A stretch of DNA of 64,000 nucleotides from Arthrobacter sp. NIO-1057 (GCF_900094805.1 NZ_FMAT01000002.1:372001-436000), one strand, 5' to 3'; shown: positions 39,059 through 47,996, counted from the stretch's first letter. Notes: a model not told the origin generated them from the letters alone. Numbers and translations: made by a program.

Positions 39059-39711
39059 AAGTGCTGATCGTCGATGACCATGCCACCGTCCGCATGGGCA
39101 TCCGGCTGGTGCTGCAGGCCGCCGATGACCTGGAGGTCGTCGGCGAGGCGGCGGACGGGCGCTCGGCCATTTCCATGGCCCGGGCCCTGTCCCCGGACGT
39201 GATCCTGATGGACCTGCGCATGCCGGTGCTCGATGGCATCGAGGCCACGAAGGCGCTGCACGAGAAGTACCGGGTCGTGGTGCTCACGACCTTCGACGAC
39301 GACGAGTACCTGTTCGGCGCGCTGCAGGCCGGCGCGCACGGGTTCTTGCTCAAGAGCGCCGAGCCGCAGGCGATCATCATGGGCGTGCGGGCCGCCGCGC
39401 GCGGCGAATCGGTGCTGGATCCGCAGGTGACCGCCCGGATCTTGGCCCGTGCGCTGGCGGTGCCCGAGGCCGCTGCGCTGCCGGAGCTGACCGGCCGGGA
39501 GCGCGAGGTGCTGCAGGGCATCGGCGAGGGGCTGAGCAACCCGCAGCTGGCGCAGCGCCTGGGCATCGGGCAGAGCACCGTGAAGACGCACGTCTCCCAG
39601 GTGTTGGCCAAGCTCGGGGTGTCAACCAGGCTGCAGGCGGCGAGGATCGCCTACGGGGCTACCAGCTCACCAGGCAGAACGGGTGGTCCTGCGGATCCAG
39701 GTACACCCTGA
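39055..39711 (+). CDS. LuxR/NarL-family response regulator
   Basis: A receiver domain with VLIVDDHATVRMGI (acidic pocket), VILMDLRMPVLDGIEAT (phospho-Asp near residue 53) and VVVLTTFDDDEYLFGALQAGAHGFLLKS. The C-terminal LuxR-type helix-turn-helix is LTGREREVLQGIGEGLSNPQLAQRL and STVKTHVSQVLAKLGVSTR. It partners the upstream kinase (4-bp overlap). Its last 17 codons, after the HTH, overlap the end of the oppositely oriented VOC gene by 53 bp. Confidence 0.92.
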   Translation: MKVLIVDDHATVRMGIRLVLQAADDLEVVGEAADGRSAISMARALSPDVILMDLRMPVLDGIEATKALHEKYRVVVLTTFDDDEYLFGALQAGAHGFLLKSAEPQAIIMGVRAAARGESVLDPQVTARILARALAVPEAAALPELTGREREVLQGIGEGLSNPQLAQRLGIGQSTVKTHVSQVLAKLGVSTRLQAARIAYGATSSPGRTGGPADPGTP

Positions 39712-40015
39712 AGGTTTTGGTGCCTTCGCCGGTGGCGCGGGCGCCCAGGTGCAGCACCTGCTCTTCTGCCAGGTCCAGGTCGGCGACCTTCACGTCGATA
39801 TGCGCCTGCTGCGGGTGCACATGACCCGGCCATTGCGGCGCCACATAGGGGCCGACCGCCTGGAAGGCGAGCGCAGGATGATCCGGGGCATCGCCAATGG
39901 AAACCCAGTCGGGCTCGTTGTCGATGCGCACCATTCCGAGGAGCTGTTCATAGAATCCGGCCAGTGCATCGGGGTCCTCGCAGTCGATGACCATGGCCTG
40001 CCATGTGCCAATCAT
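39659..40015 (-). CDS. VOC/glyoxalase-like domain protein
   Basis: A 118-residue single-domain protein of the vicinal oxygen chelate superfamily. It starts IGTWQAMVIDCEDPDALAGFYEQLLGM and carries WPGHVHPQQAHIDVKVADLDLAEEQVLHLGA, the usual pattern of this uncharacterised actinobacterial subgroup. The final segment VYLDPQDHPFCLVSW matches the family end (xxDPxGHPFCLv). It is convergent with, and overlaps, the response regulator gene. The substrate is unknown. Confidence 0.8.
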   Translation of the reverse strand: MIGTWQAMVIDCEDPDALAGFYEQLLGMVRIDNEPDWVSIGDAPDHPALAFQAVGPYVAPQWPGHVHPQQAHIDVKVADLDLAEEQVLHLGARATGEGTKTFRVYLDPQDHPFCLVSW

Positions 40016-40047
40016 GTGGCCATTATCCGCGCAGCTTTGCTCCGCGT

Positions 40048-40415
40048 CTACCAGGATTCAGCCATTGCGCAGGTGCAGTGGTCGATCAGCGCCTGCACGC
40101 GGGCAGGGATCTGCACCCCCTTGGGCGTGATCGCCACGACCGCGTTCGGGTAGTTGGGCGCCTTGAGCTCGCGGAAGGCCAGCGGGCGGCCCTCGATGGA
40201 GACCTCGGCGTTGTTCGGGCGGCGCATGAGCAGCCCGTAGCCCAGACCGCGGCCCACCATCGCGGCCACCAGGATCATCTGCGGGACCGAGGCGGTGATC
40301 TTCGGGACCAGGCCCTGGGAGGCGAAGAGCTGCATCTGGTGCTCGGTGCTCGGGTCGGACTCGTAGACGATCAGCGATTCGTCAACCAGGTCCGCCAGTT
40401 CCAGCGGACGGTCGG
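40048..40415 (-). pseudogene. LysR-type regulator, C-terminal fragment
   Basis: The minus-strand frame encodes the second half of a LysR effector-binding domain: LADLVDESLIVYESDPSTEHQ, then MQLFASQGLVPKITASVPQMILVAAMVGRGLGYGLL, ending ARVQALIDHCTCAMAESW. The N-terminal HTH and first half are absent. At about 40415 the homology stops and abuts the interior of an MFS gene on the other strand. It was presumably a divergent regulator of that transporter before a deletion. Non-functional by inference. Confidence 0.75.
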
Positions 40416-40974
40416 GCTGGAGCGCACCGACGTGCTGGTGGCGGTGGCCTCCGGCGCCGCGGTGTGGCTGATCGTGACCCTGGTGGCAGGGTTCCTTGCC
40501 GATAAGATCGGGCGCAAACGCACCTACCAGCTGGGCTTCATCATCCTTGCCATTAGCCTGTTCCCGGTCTTCGCCCTGGTCAATTCCGGGTCGCTAGCGC
40601 TGCTCTACCTGGCCTTCGGCCTGTTCTCCATCGGGCTTGGCCTGACCTACGGCCCGCAGGCAGCCCTGTACTCCGAGCTGTTCCCGGCTTCGGTCCGCTT
40701 CTCCGGGGTCTCGATTTCCTACACGATCGGCGCGATCGTTGGTGGTGCCTTTGCCCCGACCATCGCTCAGGCGCTGGTGCAGGCGACCGGTGGCACCACG
40801 GCCGTGGCGGTGTACCTGCTGATTGTTGTTGCGATTTCCTTCACCGCGGTCTCGCTGATTCGCGACCGCGCCGGAATCGATCTGTCCGTCCGGAACCAGG
40901 CTGAGCAGGAAGTGGGCGCGCTGATCATTGATAAGCGCACCGTTGAGTCAGTGAAAACTGCTCAAGAGGTTTAA
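40414..40974 (+). pseudogene. MFS (metabolite:H+ symporter type) transporter, C-terminal half
   Basis: Reading from GLERTDVLVAVASG, the protein matches the last six helices of metabolite:H+ symporters. These include AGFLADKIGRKRTYQLGF (the second-half cytoplasmic loop signature), YGPQAALYSELFPASVRFSG and the final helices ending near FTAVSLIRDRAG. The first half is missing. The frame is open leftward only because it runs antisense to the LysR fragment. A deletion joining the two genes is the simplest explanation. Confidence 0.75.
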
Positions 40975-40986
40975 AGGTTAAGACAC

Positions 40987-41019
40987 AGCAGGGGTCCGCT
41001 CACCGAGCGGACCCCTGCT
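40987..41019. terminator. Bidirectional hairpin between convergent genes
   Basis: A perfect 15-bp stem (AGCAGGGGTCCGCTC) with a three-base loop. It lies 12 bp past the MFS fragment's stop and 13 bp before the TM2-protein stop, serving both strands. Confidence 0.8.
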
Positions 41020-41032
41020 GCGTCTCAAGAGA

Positions 41033-41350
41033 TTACTGGAACGAGCGAGTCGCCCGCTGGTTGATCCGCTGCACCGTTCCCGGGATCGTGAACAGGTCGA
41101 TAATCAGCAAGATCCACAGCACACCCAATGGCACCCAGCCGATCAGGATGAATGTTGTCGCCCAGCCGATAATGCCCAGTGCCAGGTAAACAACGCCGGC
41201 CACGACCTGGCCGAGGTAGAACTTGTGGATGCCTAGCTGGCCCAGGAAGAACCACAATACGTAGGCCAGCAGGGTGCTCTTCTGGTTGACCACCACGATG
41301 TGGTTGTTGATCTGGATGGGGCGTTCGTTCTGCTCGTAATTCTGTGTCAT
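41033..41350 (-). CDS. TM2 domain-containing membrane protein
   Basis: A 105-residue protein with two transmembrane segments in the TM2 arrangement: YVLWFFLGQLGIHKFYLGQVVAGVVYL (conserved G-x-H-x-F-Y-L-G), then WVPLGVLWILLIIDLFTIPGTV. The N-terminus is polar (QNNHIVVVNQKST-like). The family's function is unknown. It is monocistronic and preceded by AGGGACACAT in the minus sense. Confidence 0.85.
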   Translation of the reverse strand: MTQNYEQNERPIQINNHIVVVNQKSTLLAYVLWFFLGQLGIHKFYLGQVVAGVVYLALGIIGWATTFILIGWVPLGVLWILLIIDLFTIPGTVQRINQRATRSFQ

Positions 41351-41448
41351 GTGTCCCTTTAGTGAAGATGCGATGGCCGAAAACCCGGCTCACCTCACTT
41401 TATCCGACGAGTGGAACATCCACTATGAAATTTACTTTGGGTACACAA

Positions 41449-41473
41449 AAGCCCGCACCGTGAAGTGCGGGCT
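41449..41473 (-). terminator. Terminator of folD
   Basis: A nine-base stem (AGCCCGCAC and GTGCGGGCT) with a six-base loop, followed by TTTTGTG on the minus strand. It starts 9 bp past the folD stop. Confidence 0.85.
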
Positions 41474-41481
41474 AAAGGTGC

Positions 41482-42345
41482 TTAGCGGGCGTTGCGCTCG
41501 GCGGCTTCCACCACGTTGTTCAGCAGCATGGCACGGGTCATCGGACCCACACCGCCCGGGTTCGGGCTGATCCAGCTGGCCACCTCGGCGGCAGCTGGGT
41601 CAACGTCGCCGGTCACCTTGCCGTCCACGCGGGAGACACCAACATCCAGCACGATCGCGCCGGGCTTGATCGCGTCGGCCTTCACAATGTGAGGCACACC
41701 GGCGGCGGCGATGATGACATCGGCCTGAGCCAACAGCTCTGGCAGGTTAGTGGTGCCGGTGTGGGCCAGAGTGACGGTGGCGTTCACGCTACGGCGGGTG
41801 AGCAACAGACCGACCGGGCGACCGATGGTCACACCGCGACCGAGCACCAACACGTGCTTACCGTTCAAATCAATATCGTGACGGGCCAGCAGATCAACAC
41901 AGCCCAGCGGGGTGCAAGGCAATGGCGAATTCATTGGGCGGTTCACGTTGGCCACCAAGCGGCCAAGGTTCATCGGGTGCAGACCGTCGGCATCCTTGGC
42001 CGGATCCATGGCCTCCAAGATGACATCCTGATCGATGTGCTTTGGCAGGGGCAGCTGCACGATGTAACCGGTGCAGGCCGGGTTTTCGTTCAGTTCCTTG
42101 ACCTTGGCGAGCAGTTCGTCCTGGGTGGTTTCTTCGGGTAGGTCTACGCGGATGGACTCGATGCCCACCTCGGCGCAGTCCTTGTGCTTACCACCGACGT
42201 ACCAGGCGGAGCCCGGATCGTTGCCGACCAAAATGGTACCTAGTCCGGTGCTATGACCCTCGGCCTTCAGCTTGGCCACGCGTTCAGCGAGTTCCTGCTT
42301 GATGGTGGCCGCGGTGGCCTTTCCGTCGAGAATGCGTGCGCTCAC
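41482..42345 (-). CDS. folD: Methylenetetrahydrofolate dehydrogenase / cyclohydrolase
   Basis: A bifunctional one-carbon enzyme that interconverts 5,10-methylene- and 10-formyl-tetrahydrofolate with NADP+. The motifs are [28 protein letters not shown] (catalytic Lys), [13 protein letters not shown] and the Rossmann region [18 protein letters not shown], ending [15 protein letters not shown]. Length is 287 residues from the GTG at 42345, which has GGAAGGAT upstream; the longer open frame is not folD-like. purU, which uses the product, is 1.2 kb away on the other strand. Confidence 0.95.
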   Translation of the reverse strand: MSARILDGKATAATIKQELAERVAKLKAEGHSTGLGTILVGNDPGSAWYVGGKHKDCAEVGIESIRVDLPEETTQDELLAKVKELNENPACTGYIVQLPLPKHIDQDVILEAMDPAKDADGLHPMNLGRLVANVNRPMNSPLPCTPLGCVDLLARHDIDLNGKHVLVLGRGVTIGRPVGLLLTRRSVNATVTLAHTGTTNLPELLAQADVIIAAAGVPHIVKADAIKPGAIVLDVGVSRVDGKVTGDVDPAAAEVASWISPNPGGVGPMTRAMLLNNVVEAAERNAR

Positions 42346-42494
42346 GCGTATCCTTCCGTAGGTGCCTCGTTGCCAAGGCGGGTGGTGTGCGGACCCAGGC
42401 GCGCGGCTCGCACGATTAGCTCCCCGGTGGTTACCCACCTAACGCCAGTCACGGGTTCCAGTGTAGCGAAAATTGGTGCGGGAATGAGAGTGCG

Positions 42495-43544
42495 GTGTTC
42501 CCGGTTACCTTGTATGTGTACTCAACTATTGTGATCGGTGCCGGGCAGGCCGGGCTTTCAGCTGCCTACCATTTAGCCAAGCGCGGTGTGGACTTTATAG
42601 TGCTTGATGCCAACCCTGAACCGGGCGGGGCGTGGCAGAACCGGTGGGACACGCTCACTTTGGGTGCCACGCACCATATCCACCCCTTGCCAGATTTCCC
42701 TCTGAAAGTTCAGGACTCCAGTCGGCCTGCTTCTCAGGTAGTTAAGGAGTACTACGGCGAGTATGAGCGAAAGTTCTCACTGCCGGTACGACATTCGGTC
42801 ACGGTCAGCTCCGTGCAACGGGTGGAGGATCACTTCGAGGAGTACGCCGATCAGCGCTACACGGCGCGCACCATTATTAACGCCACCGGGACCTGGACCA
42901 ATCCGTTCTGGCCGGTCTACCCGGGACATTTCGATGGCTTGCAAGTGCATACCAACGGGTTTGTTTCTTCCGCGCAGTTTGCGGGCAAGCGAGTACTGGT
43001 GGTCGGCGGCGGGGCCAGCGCCACGCAGTTCATCGTGCAGTTGCGCGAGGCCGGGATCGATACCCTCTGGTCTACTCGGCAAGCACCGGACTGGCGGGAG
43101 GTCACCGGGACAGAATGGGGCTTGGAGGTAGAACGCCAGGTCAACGAGCGCACTCGGGCCGGGTTGCCGCCCAAATCGGTGGTGGGCACTACCGGACTGT
43201 TGCTTAACGAGAGGATGCGTGCCGGAATTGAGTCCGGTGCGCTGGTCTCACGCGGGAAGATCGCCCGTCTGGAATCCGACGCGGTTCTTTTCACCGATGG
43301 TTCGAGGGAGCACATCGATGCGATCCTCTGGGCCACCGGATTCCGACATGCTCACCGTCATTTACGTGATCTGAAATTACATACCGCAGCCGGTGGCATC
43401 GTGATGGCCGACGATGGGGTGAGTACCACGATGCCCGGGATCTTTTTTGTTGGCTACGGAGCGTCGGCTTCCACGCTGGGAGCCACTAGGGCTGGGCGTA
43501 AAGCTGCGTTGGCCGCCACAAAATACCTCGTAAACGCAACGTAG
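42495..43544 (+). CDS. FAD/NAD(P)-binding flavin monooxygenase-like protein
   Basis: A 349-residue oxidoreductase. The FAD motif is TIVIGAGQAGLSAAYHLAKRGVDF with an acidic end, followed by EPGGAWQNRWDTLTLGATHHIHPLPDF. A second Rossmann motif is GKRVLVVGGGASATQFIVQL for NAD(P)H. The C-terminal ATGFRH and PGIFFVGYGASASTLGATRAGR close the FAD site. It resembles the flavin-containing monooxygenase/thioredoxin-reductase-like group (CzcO-like). The start is uncertain: GTG at 42495 or GTG at 42516. The substrate is unknown. Confidence 0.8.
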   Translation: MFPVTLYVYSTIVIGAGQAGLSAAYHLAKRGVDFIVLDANPEPGGAWQNRWDTLTLGATHHIHPLPDFPLKVQDSSRPASQVVKEYYGEYERKFSLPVRHSVTVSSVQRVEDHFEEYADQRYTARTIINATGTWTNPFWPVYPGHFDGLQVHTNGFVSSAQFAGKRVLVVGGGASATQFIVQLREAGIDTLWSTRQAPDWREVTGTEWGLEVERQVNERTRAGLPPKSVVGTTGLLLNERMRAGIESGALVSRGKIARLESDAVLFTDGSREHIDAILWATGFRHAHRHLRDLKLHTAAGGIVMADDGVSTTMPGIFFVGYGASASTLGATRAGRKAALAATKYLVNAT

Positions 43545-43591
43545 CTCACTGAATTGGTAGAAATTCGCTGGCGGGCGCTAACTTAGAATCC

Positions 43592-44434
43592 ATGAACCAG
43601 TACATCCTCACCCTGTCTTGCATCGACCGCCCCGGCATTGTCCACGCCATTTCCGGAGGTCTCTTGGGTGCCGGTTGTAATATCACTGAGTCGCAGCAGT
43701 TCCTCTCCCCGGAGACCGGGACTTTCTTTATGCGCATTGAGGTTGAAACGGAGCAGTCGCTCGAACAGACGCGTGCTGCTCTAGCGCCGATTAAAGATGA
43801 GTTCGCGATGTCGCTGAAGGTCGCCGACGCGAGCGACACGGTACGCACCATGATCATGTGCTCCAAGGCCGGACACGCGCTCAACGACCTGCTCTTTGCG
43901 CAACGTGCCGGAACCTTGGCCATCGAGGTACCGGTGATCGTCTCCAATCACCTCGATTTGAAGCCGATGGCAGATTTTTATGGCGTGGACTTTGTCCACC
44001 TGCCGGTGACCAAGGAGAACAAGGTGCAGGCCGAGGCCGAGTTGCTCAAGCTCGCCGAAGATTACGACATTGAACTGGTCGTGCTCGCCCGCTACATGCA
44101 GATCCTCTCCGATTCTCTGTGTGAGCGCATGGCCGGGCGCGTCATCAACATTCACCACTCGTTCTTGCCATCCTTTAAGGGTGCCAAGCCTTACCACCAG
44201 GCTTATGCCCGTGGGGTGAAGCTGATCGGCGCCACCGCGCACTATGTGACCGCGGATTTGGACGAGGGTCCGATCATTGATCAGGAAGTCACCCATGTTT
44301 CGCATACCCGCACCGCGCAGCAGTTGGTGGAGCTGGGGCGCAGTGTGGAAGGCCGCACGCTGAACCGTGCGGTGCAGTGGCATTCGGAACATCGTGTGAT
44401 GCTCGACGGTCAGCGGACCATCGTTTTCTCCTAA
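43592..44434 (+). CDS. purU: Formyltetrahydrofolate deformylase
   Basis: Hydrolyses 10-formyl-tetrahydrofolate to formate and tetrahydrofolate, balancing one-carbon pools. An N-terminal ACT domain (about 1-80) begins ILTLSCIDRPGIVHAISGGLLG. The formyltransferase domain carries VIVSNHLDLKPMADFYG, the HHSFLPSFKGAKPYHQAY loop (catalytic His) and ATAHYVTADLDEGPIIDQEV (catalytic Asp). Length is 280 residues. It is close to folD, which makes its substrate. Confidence 0.94.
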   Translation: MNQYILTLSCIDRPGIVHAISGGLLGAGCNITESQQFLSPETGTFFMRIEVETEQSLEQTRAALAPIKDEFAMSLKVADASDTVRTMIMCSKAGHALNDLLFAQRAGTLAIEVPVIVSNHLDLKPMADFYGVDFVHLPVTKENKVQAEAELLKLAEDYDIELVVLARYMQILSDSLCERMAGRVINIHHSFLPSFKGAKPYHQAYARGVKLIGATAHYVTADLDEGPIIDQEVTHVSHTRTAQQLVELGRSVEGRTLNRAVQWHSEHRVMLDGQRTIVFS

Positions 44435-44471
44435 CTCGCACCGTGCTCCGGCTCCAACTAGAGTAGGTGCC

Positions 44472-44990
44472 ATGAGCCACATTATTACTATTGATGGGTC
44501 GACCCCGCAGGTCGGCGAGCTTGTATTTGTTGCACCCACCGCCGTGTTGAGCGGTGATGTGGCTTTGGCTGATCGGGCCAGCGCTTTCTATGGGGTGTCC
44601 GTGCGCGGGGATTCGGCTCCGATTCGCGTCGGCGAAGGCACCAACTTGCAGGACAACGTCGTGCTTCACGCCGATGAAGGCTACCCATGCACATTGGGCG
44701 CCGGGATTTCGGTGGGCCACTCGGCGGTAGTGCACGGTGCCACCGTGGGTGATGGCTGCTTGGTTGGCATGAGTGCCACCATCATGAATGGTGCGGTGAT
44801 CGGCGAGCAGTCGCTGGTGGCTGCTGGTGCACTGGTGCTGGAGGGCACGCAGGTTCCACCGCGTTCGTTGGTTGCCGGTGTACCTGCCAAGGTCCGCCGC
44901 GAGCTGAGCGATGATGAAGTCGCCGGATTGAAGACCAACGCTGACCACTATCTCGTGCTGGCTGCCAAGCATCTGGAAGCCAACGCCTAG
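44472..44990 (+). CDS. Gamma-class carbonic anhydrase family protein
   Basis: A 172-residue left-handed beta-helix protein with hexapeptide repeats. Metal-ligand histidines appear as NVVLHADEGYP and VGHSAVVHGATVGDGCLVGMSA, the spacing expected for gamma carbonic anhydrases. It ends with the usual C-terminal helix. Many such actinobacterial proteins have untested catalytic activity. It begins 37 bp after purU and is followed by a strong terminator. Confidence 0.85.
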   Translation: MSHIITIDGSTPQVGELVFVAPTAVLSGDVALADRASAFYGVSVRGDSAPIRVGEGTNLQDNVVLHADEGYPCTLGAGISVGHSAVVHGATVGDGCLVGMSATIMNGAVIGEQSLVAAGALVLEGTQVPPRSLVAGVPAKVRRELSDDEVAGLKTNADHYLVLAAKHLEANA

Positions 44991-44997
44991 ATTTTTC

Positions 44998-45032
44998 AAG
45001 GTCCTGGAAGCGCATTGCTTCCAGGACCTTTC
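44998..45032 (+). terminator. Terminator after the gamma carbonic anhydrase gene
   Basis: A perfect 14-bp stem (AAGGTCCTGGAAGC) with a five-base loop and TTTCG after it. A T-run also precedes it, so it could work for the convergent HNH gene too. Confidence 0.85.
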
Positions 45033-45056
45033 GCATTAAGCACCGTGGGCGTTGGC

Positions 45057-46811
45057 TCAGGGCTCCGCGATTTCGACGTCCAGCAACCCCGCACGCCACT
45101 GCACTGTGGTCTCCTCCGCCAACGCCTCAGCCTCCAACGCCTCCGCCGGAGTCATGAAATACGTATTGACCCGCAACTTCTGCTCCGGATCCAGCTCCGG
45201 AGGCAACAGCACCATCGGCCGGCTCCCAGGGATTTTCACCGCATGGAACAACCCGCAGTGCCTGGCCGCATGATGAATCAAGCAATTCAACACCGCAGAG
45301 TTGATATCAGTACACCCGCCCTTCTCCCACGGATCCAAATGATCCGCTTCGCACCGCTGCGCCGGCATGCTGCAACCAGGATACGAACACCCCCGATAAG
45401 CCGCCCGCAAAGCACGCACCTGCGCCTTGGAGAACAACCGCTGGGTCCGCCCCAAATCCAGTGGCAGGCTCTTGCCGTTGAGCACCACCGGAAGAACACC
45501 AGCAGTGCACAATGCCGTCCTGGCCTCGCCCGGGGACAGCAAGATCCCCGAAGACGTCACCGCGAAATCCTCCATTTTCCGTTGCAGCTTCTCCCAATCC
45601 AAGATGATGCTCACCTGCGAGCTGGCAAGCCCGGCCTGCTGGTCCGGCGAGCTGCCATTCGGTTTCCGTTCGCTCATCAGCAAAGCCATGAAACCAACGA
45701 GCCGTCTGCGTTCGGGTTTCAGATCTTCCCATTCACCACTTGCCGGCCCCGGTTCGGAACTATCACCTTCTGGTTGGTGATCCTCGTCTTCCCATACTGG
45801 TCGATGACCGTCCCCTTGGGAACGGGGATCCTCTGCGTCTGGATTGAGTCCTTCTCCCGGCGGGTCATCCTCGATGTCATCGACGTCCTCGTCACCGGGT
45901 CTGTCTTTCGCCCAATCCGGCTTGCTGTCCTCATCATCCCAATCACTGGTTTCCTCACCGGTGAACTGGGCATCCACGTCCTTCAACCCCTGCCGGTTGC
46001 CGGCAACGGTGGAAGGATTATCCAGATTCGCGAAATACGCCTCGATATAGGCGGATTGCGAAGGGAGAACACGGATGAGGTATTCGACCAGGCCTTTGCG
46101 CATCCCGCGCTTGAAGAACCCGATCCCGTCCAGCAAGGCCTTCAGCGGGCGCTTGCCGGCCTTGACCTGCGCGACCAGGTCGTTGATGTGCTTGCGCGCA
46201 GATTTCGGCTCCGACCGCAAGAACGCCGCGGACTCGGCCTGCAGCTGCTGCTTCTTCGCTTCGGCCGCTTTCCCTTCGCCCAGGTCCTTGCGCACCGAAT
46301 GCAGCTTCATCGCCGCCGAGGCCACCAGCCGCGGATCGATGCCCGGGTCCTGGAACTGCACGGCGAGCTCGGGCAGCCATGGCTCCGTTGGTTCTCCTGC
46401 TTCGTCCACGCCACCGAGCAGGCAGTCGGCCTGCACCAGCCGGGCAGTGGCGGTGCTGCGCGGGATATCCAGCCATCCGGCCATCAGCCCTTTGGCGTCC
46501 TTGAAATGCGTGCGGCCGGTGGTGGTGCGCCCCTTCGCCGCTTCGATCTCCTCGATGGTGGGGTCGGGCCCGAGGTCCGTGACGGCCTGGAAGGATTCCT
46601 GGTCCAGCTTGTGCGCGCCGGTGCTGCGCAGGGCGGTAGCCGCGTGGACCTGGGTGCGGGTGAGTTCTTGGGTCATGTCTTCGGTGAGCAGCGCGAGATA
46701 GGCGGCCTGGCCTGCGGTGAGATCCGCGTGGGCCAGGCGCCGGGTTGCTGAAGCGGCCAACGCTTTGGCGTTGGCCAGGTCCTTCAGTGCTTGCGCGATG
46801 CCTGTGCTCAT
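45057..46811 (-). CDS. DUF222 / HNH endonuclease domain protein (13E12-repeat type)
   Basis: An actinobacterial family protein. The N-terminal DUF222 helical region spans about residues 1-330, and an acidic, Pro/Asp-rich linker (rich in DDEDSK, EDVDDIEDD) is in the middle. The C-terminal HNH nuclease motif is CSYPGCSMPAQRCEADHLDPW then INSAVLNCLIHHAARH, with the zinc cysteines and catalytic histidine intact. These genes are multicopy and mobile-like in actinobacteria; their role is unknown. The ATG at 46811 (MSTGIAQALKDL) is preferred, though no strong ribosome binding site supports it. Confidence 0.85.
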   Translation of the reverse strand: MSTGIAQALKDLANAKALAASATRRLAHADLTAGQAAYLALLTEDMTQELTRTQVHAATALRSTGAHKLDQESFQAVTDLGPDPTIEEIEAAKGRTTTGRTHFKDAKGLMAGWLDIPRSTATARLVQADCLLGGVDEAGEPTEPWLPELAVQFQDPGIDPRLVASAAMKLHSVRKDLGEGKAAEAKKQQLQAESAAFLRSEPKSARKHINDLVAQVKAGKRPLKALLDGIGFFKRGMRKGLVEYLIRVLPSQSAYIEAYFANLDNPSTVAGNRQGLKDVDAQFTGEETSDWDDEDSKPDWAKDRPGDEDVDDIEDDPPGEGLNPDAEDPRSQGDGHRPVWEDEDHQPEGDSSEPGPASGEWEDLKPERRRLVGFMALLMSERKPNGSSPDQQAGLASSQVSIILDWEKLQRKMEDFAVTSSGILLSPGEARTALCTAGVLPVVLNGKSLPLDLGRTQRLFSKAQVRALRAAYRGCSYPGCSMPAQRCEADHLDPWEKGGCTDINSAVLNCLIHHAARHCGLFHAVKIPGSRPMVLLPPELDPEQKLRVNTYFMTPAEALEAEALAEETTVQWRAGLLDVEIAEP

Positions 46812-46921
46812 GGGAACCAGCATGCACCGCAGATAAGGATCTGCGGGGCATGACTGTGCGGACTGTGGGCAAACCTTGGTTATCGTCATCCGTTGGAACT
46901 CATAGGACCCCGTTCGCGCTC

Positions 46922-47265
46922 CTAGAGTCCACGTTCCATCGGTAGCCACAGCTCACAGGTAGCGGTGCTGAAATCTTCGGCTCGTTGCAGCACCGCTACC
47001 ATGGACGGGCCCTCGCGTAGCATCCACGGATTCGATGGGAACCGCTGCTTTGCGGTGGAAGCCCAGACTTCCTGCAAAGCCGCCGGATACGGACCGGAGG
47101 TACAGCGGGCTTCGCCCGGGCTGGCATCATGCGGCGCACGTTGCACACGGTGGTACCCGAGCCCTCCAGCAATTGGCCAAAATCTATTTCCGCATCAAGC
47201 TCCTGTTTGATCTGATCCATGAGCCGATTCAGAATTCCGACCATGTTCCCACCCTCCGCCATCAA
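46922..47265 (-). pseudogene. AraC-type regulator with GyrI-like domain, internally deleted copy
   Basis: The right part (47265 leftward) encodes the start of an AraC regulator, GGNMVGILNRLMDQIKQELDAEID and FGQLLEGSGTTVCNVRRM. The left part (about 47100 to 46922) encodes only the end of its GyrI-like effector domain, SGPYPAALQEVWASTAKQRF to TCELWLPMERGL. They are in different frames, and the middle (most of the HTH plus half the GyrI domain) is gone. Both ends are near-identical to the fuller copy at 56455-57334, and the upstream sequence is shared as well. It is a deletion derivative of the same gene. Confidence 0.8.
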
Positions 47266-47441
47266 CTATCCCGAGGGGAGGCATCGTGGCGCCCGACTTT
47301 CGCGGTTCGTTCCGATCAGCTAGTCCGATGACGCCAGCTTGCGACAGTAGCCAATACGGGCGCATCGCTGCAAGAACTACTGTGCACCGTTTCCTGCCTT
47401 TCCTCGCCAGTCGGCTCCCGCAAGACAAAGTATCCCGGTTC

Positions 47442-47599
47442 TAGGCGACGTCGGCGCTGTTGCCGGTGGCTGGATCGGCTCAGCCGTCTTCGGTGAAGGA
47501 GTGGATCAGTTCTGGTCCCTGTCCAGTTGGCTTCTGGCCATCGGCGGTTCGTTGATCGTACTGGTCATTTGGGGAGTGCTCACGCGCAAGCATGCCTAA
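47442..47599 (+). pseudogene. GlsB/YeaQ-type membrane protein, C-terminal fragment
   Basis: A plus-strand frame without a start reads VAGGWIGSAVFGEG, WSLSSWLLAIGGSLIVLVIWGVLTRKHA and then stops. This matches the last two helices of the small GlsB/YeaQ/transglycosylase-associated stress membrane proteins, which have about 85 residues. The first helix is missing; the sequence before it belongs to the AraC pseudogene region. It is too short for the ORF-length cutoffs normally used. A Gls24-like gene lies 1.4 kb away, and that family is often paired with GlsB. Confidence 0.6.
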
Positions 47600-47687
47600 C
47601 TGCACCTGCAGAGCAACAGCTCACCACGGAATCGCGGTGGACCGTTGTCGTGCGAGGAAGCTCATCTGGCATGCCTGCGCCGGATGT

Positions 47688-47996
47688 TCATTGACGAGAA
47701 TCAGACTCGGAGTCCCGATCCCGAGCCGAATCGACCTCGGGGCCAGTGTCCGCTTCTTTGGTGGAAGACTCGCCCTGTTCGGGCTCGTCAGTACTGTGCT
47801 CGTGAATCGTCTCGCGCAGACCCTCGACTTCCGCAGCTCGCCCTTCCCAGTATTCCGGTTCCAAACCGAAGCCGTTGGCTGCCTCTTCGGCCATCTGCTT
47901 GAAACCATCTCGATGGTCCTCCAGAGCGTTATTCAGATCTTCGAACTCGTCATGGCTGACACTGACGTCAAGGTGCTTTCGTCGCATTTGCATCAT
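47688..47996 (-). CDS. Small charged protein, member of a family repeated in this window
   Basis: 102 residues. The first 65 form two helices (VSVSHDEFEDLNNALEDHRDGF, then PEYWEGRAAEVEGLRETI). The rest is an acidic, Ser/Asp/Glu-rich disordered tail. It resembles the 79-residue protein at 54623-54862 in length between motifs and in the pattern LNxAL, RDxF, YW, and a final Ile helix. The start is one of two adjacent ATGs after TTAGG. A 13-bp operator-like sequence, shared with the MarR gene promoter, lies ten bases upstream. Function unknown. Confidence 0.65.
   Translation of the reverse strand: MMQMRRKHLDVSVSHDEFEDLNNALEDHRDGFKQMAEEAANGFGLEPEYWEGRAAEVEGLRETIHEHSTDEPEQGESSTKEADTGPEVDSARDRDSESDSRQ

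Noticed and set aside
45057-46811. DUF222/HNH protein as an active homing or defence nuclease
   Set aside because: The HNH motif is intact, but this family is common and multicopy in actinobacteria, with no partner methyltransferase or defence genes beside it here. Only the family call is supported.
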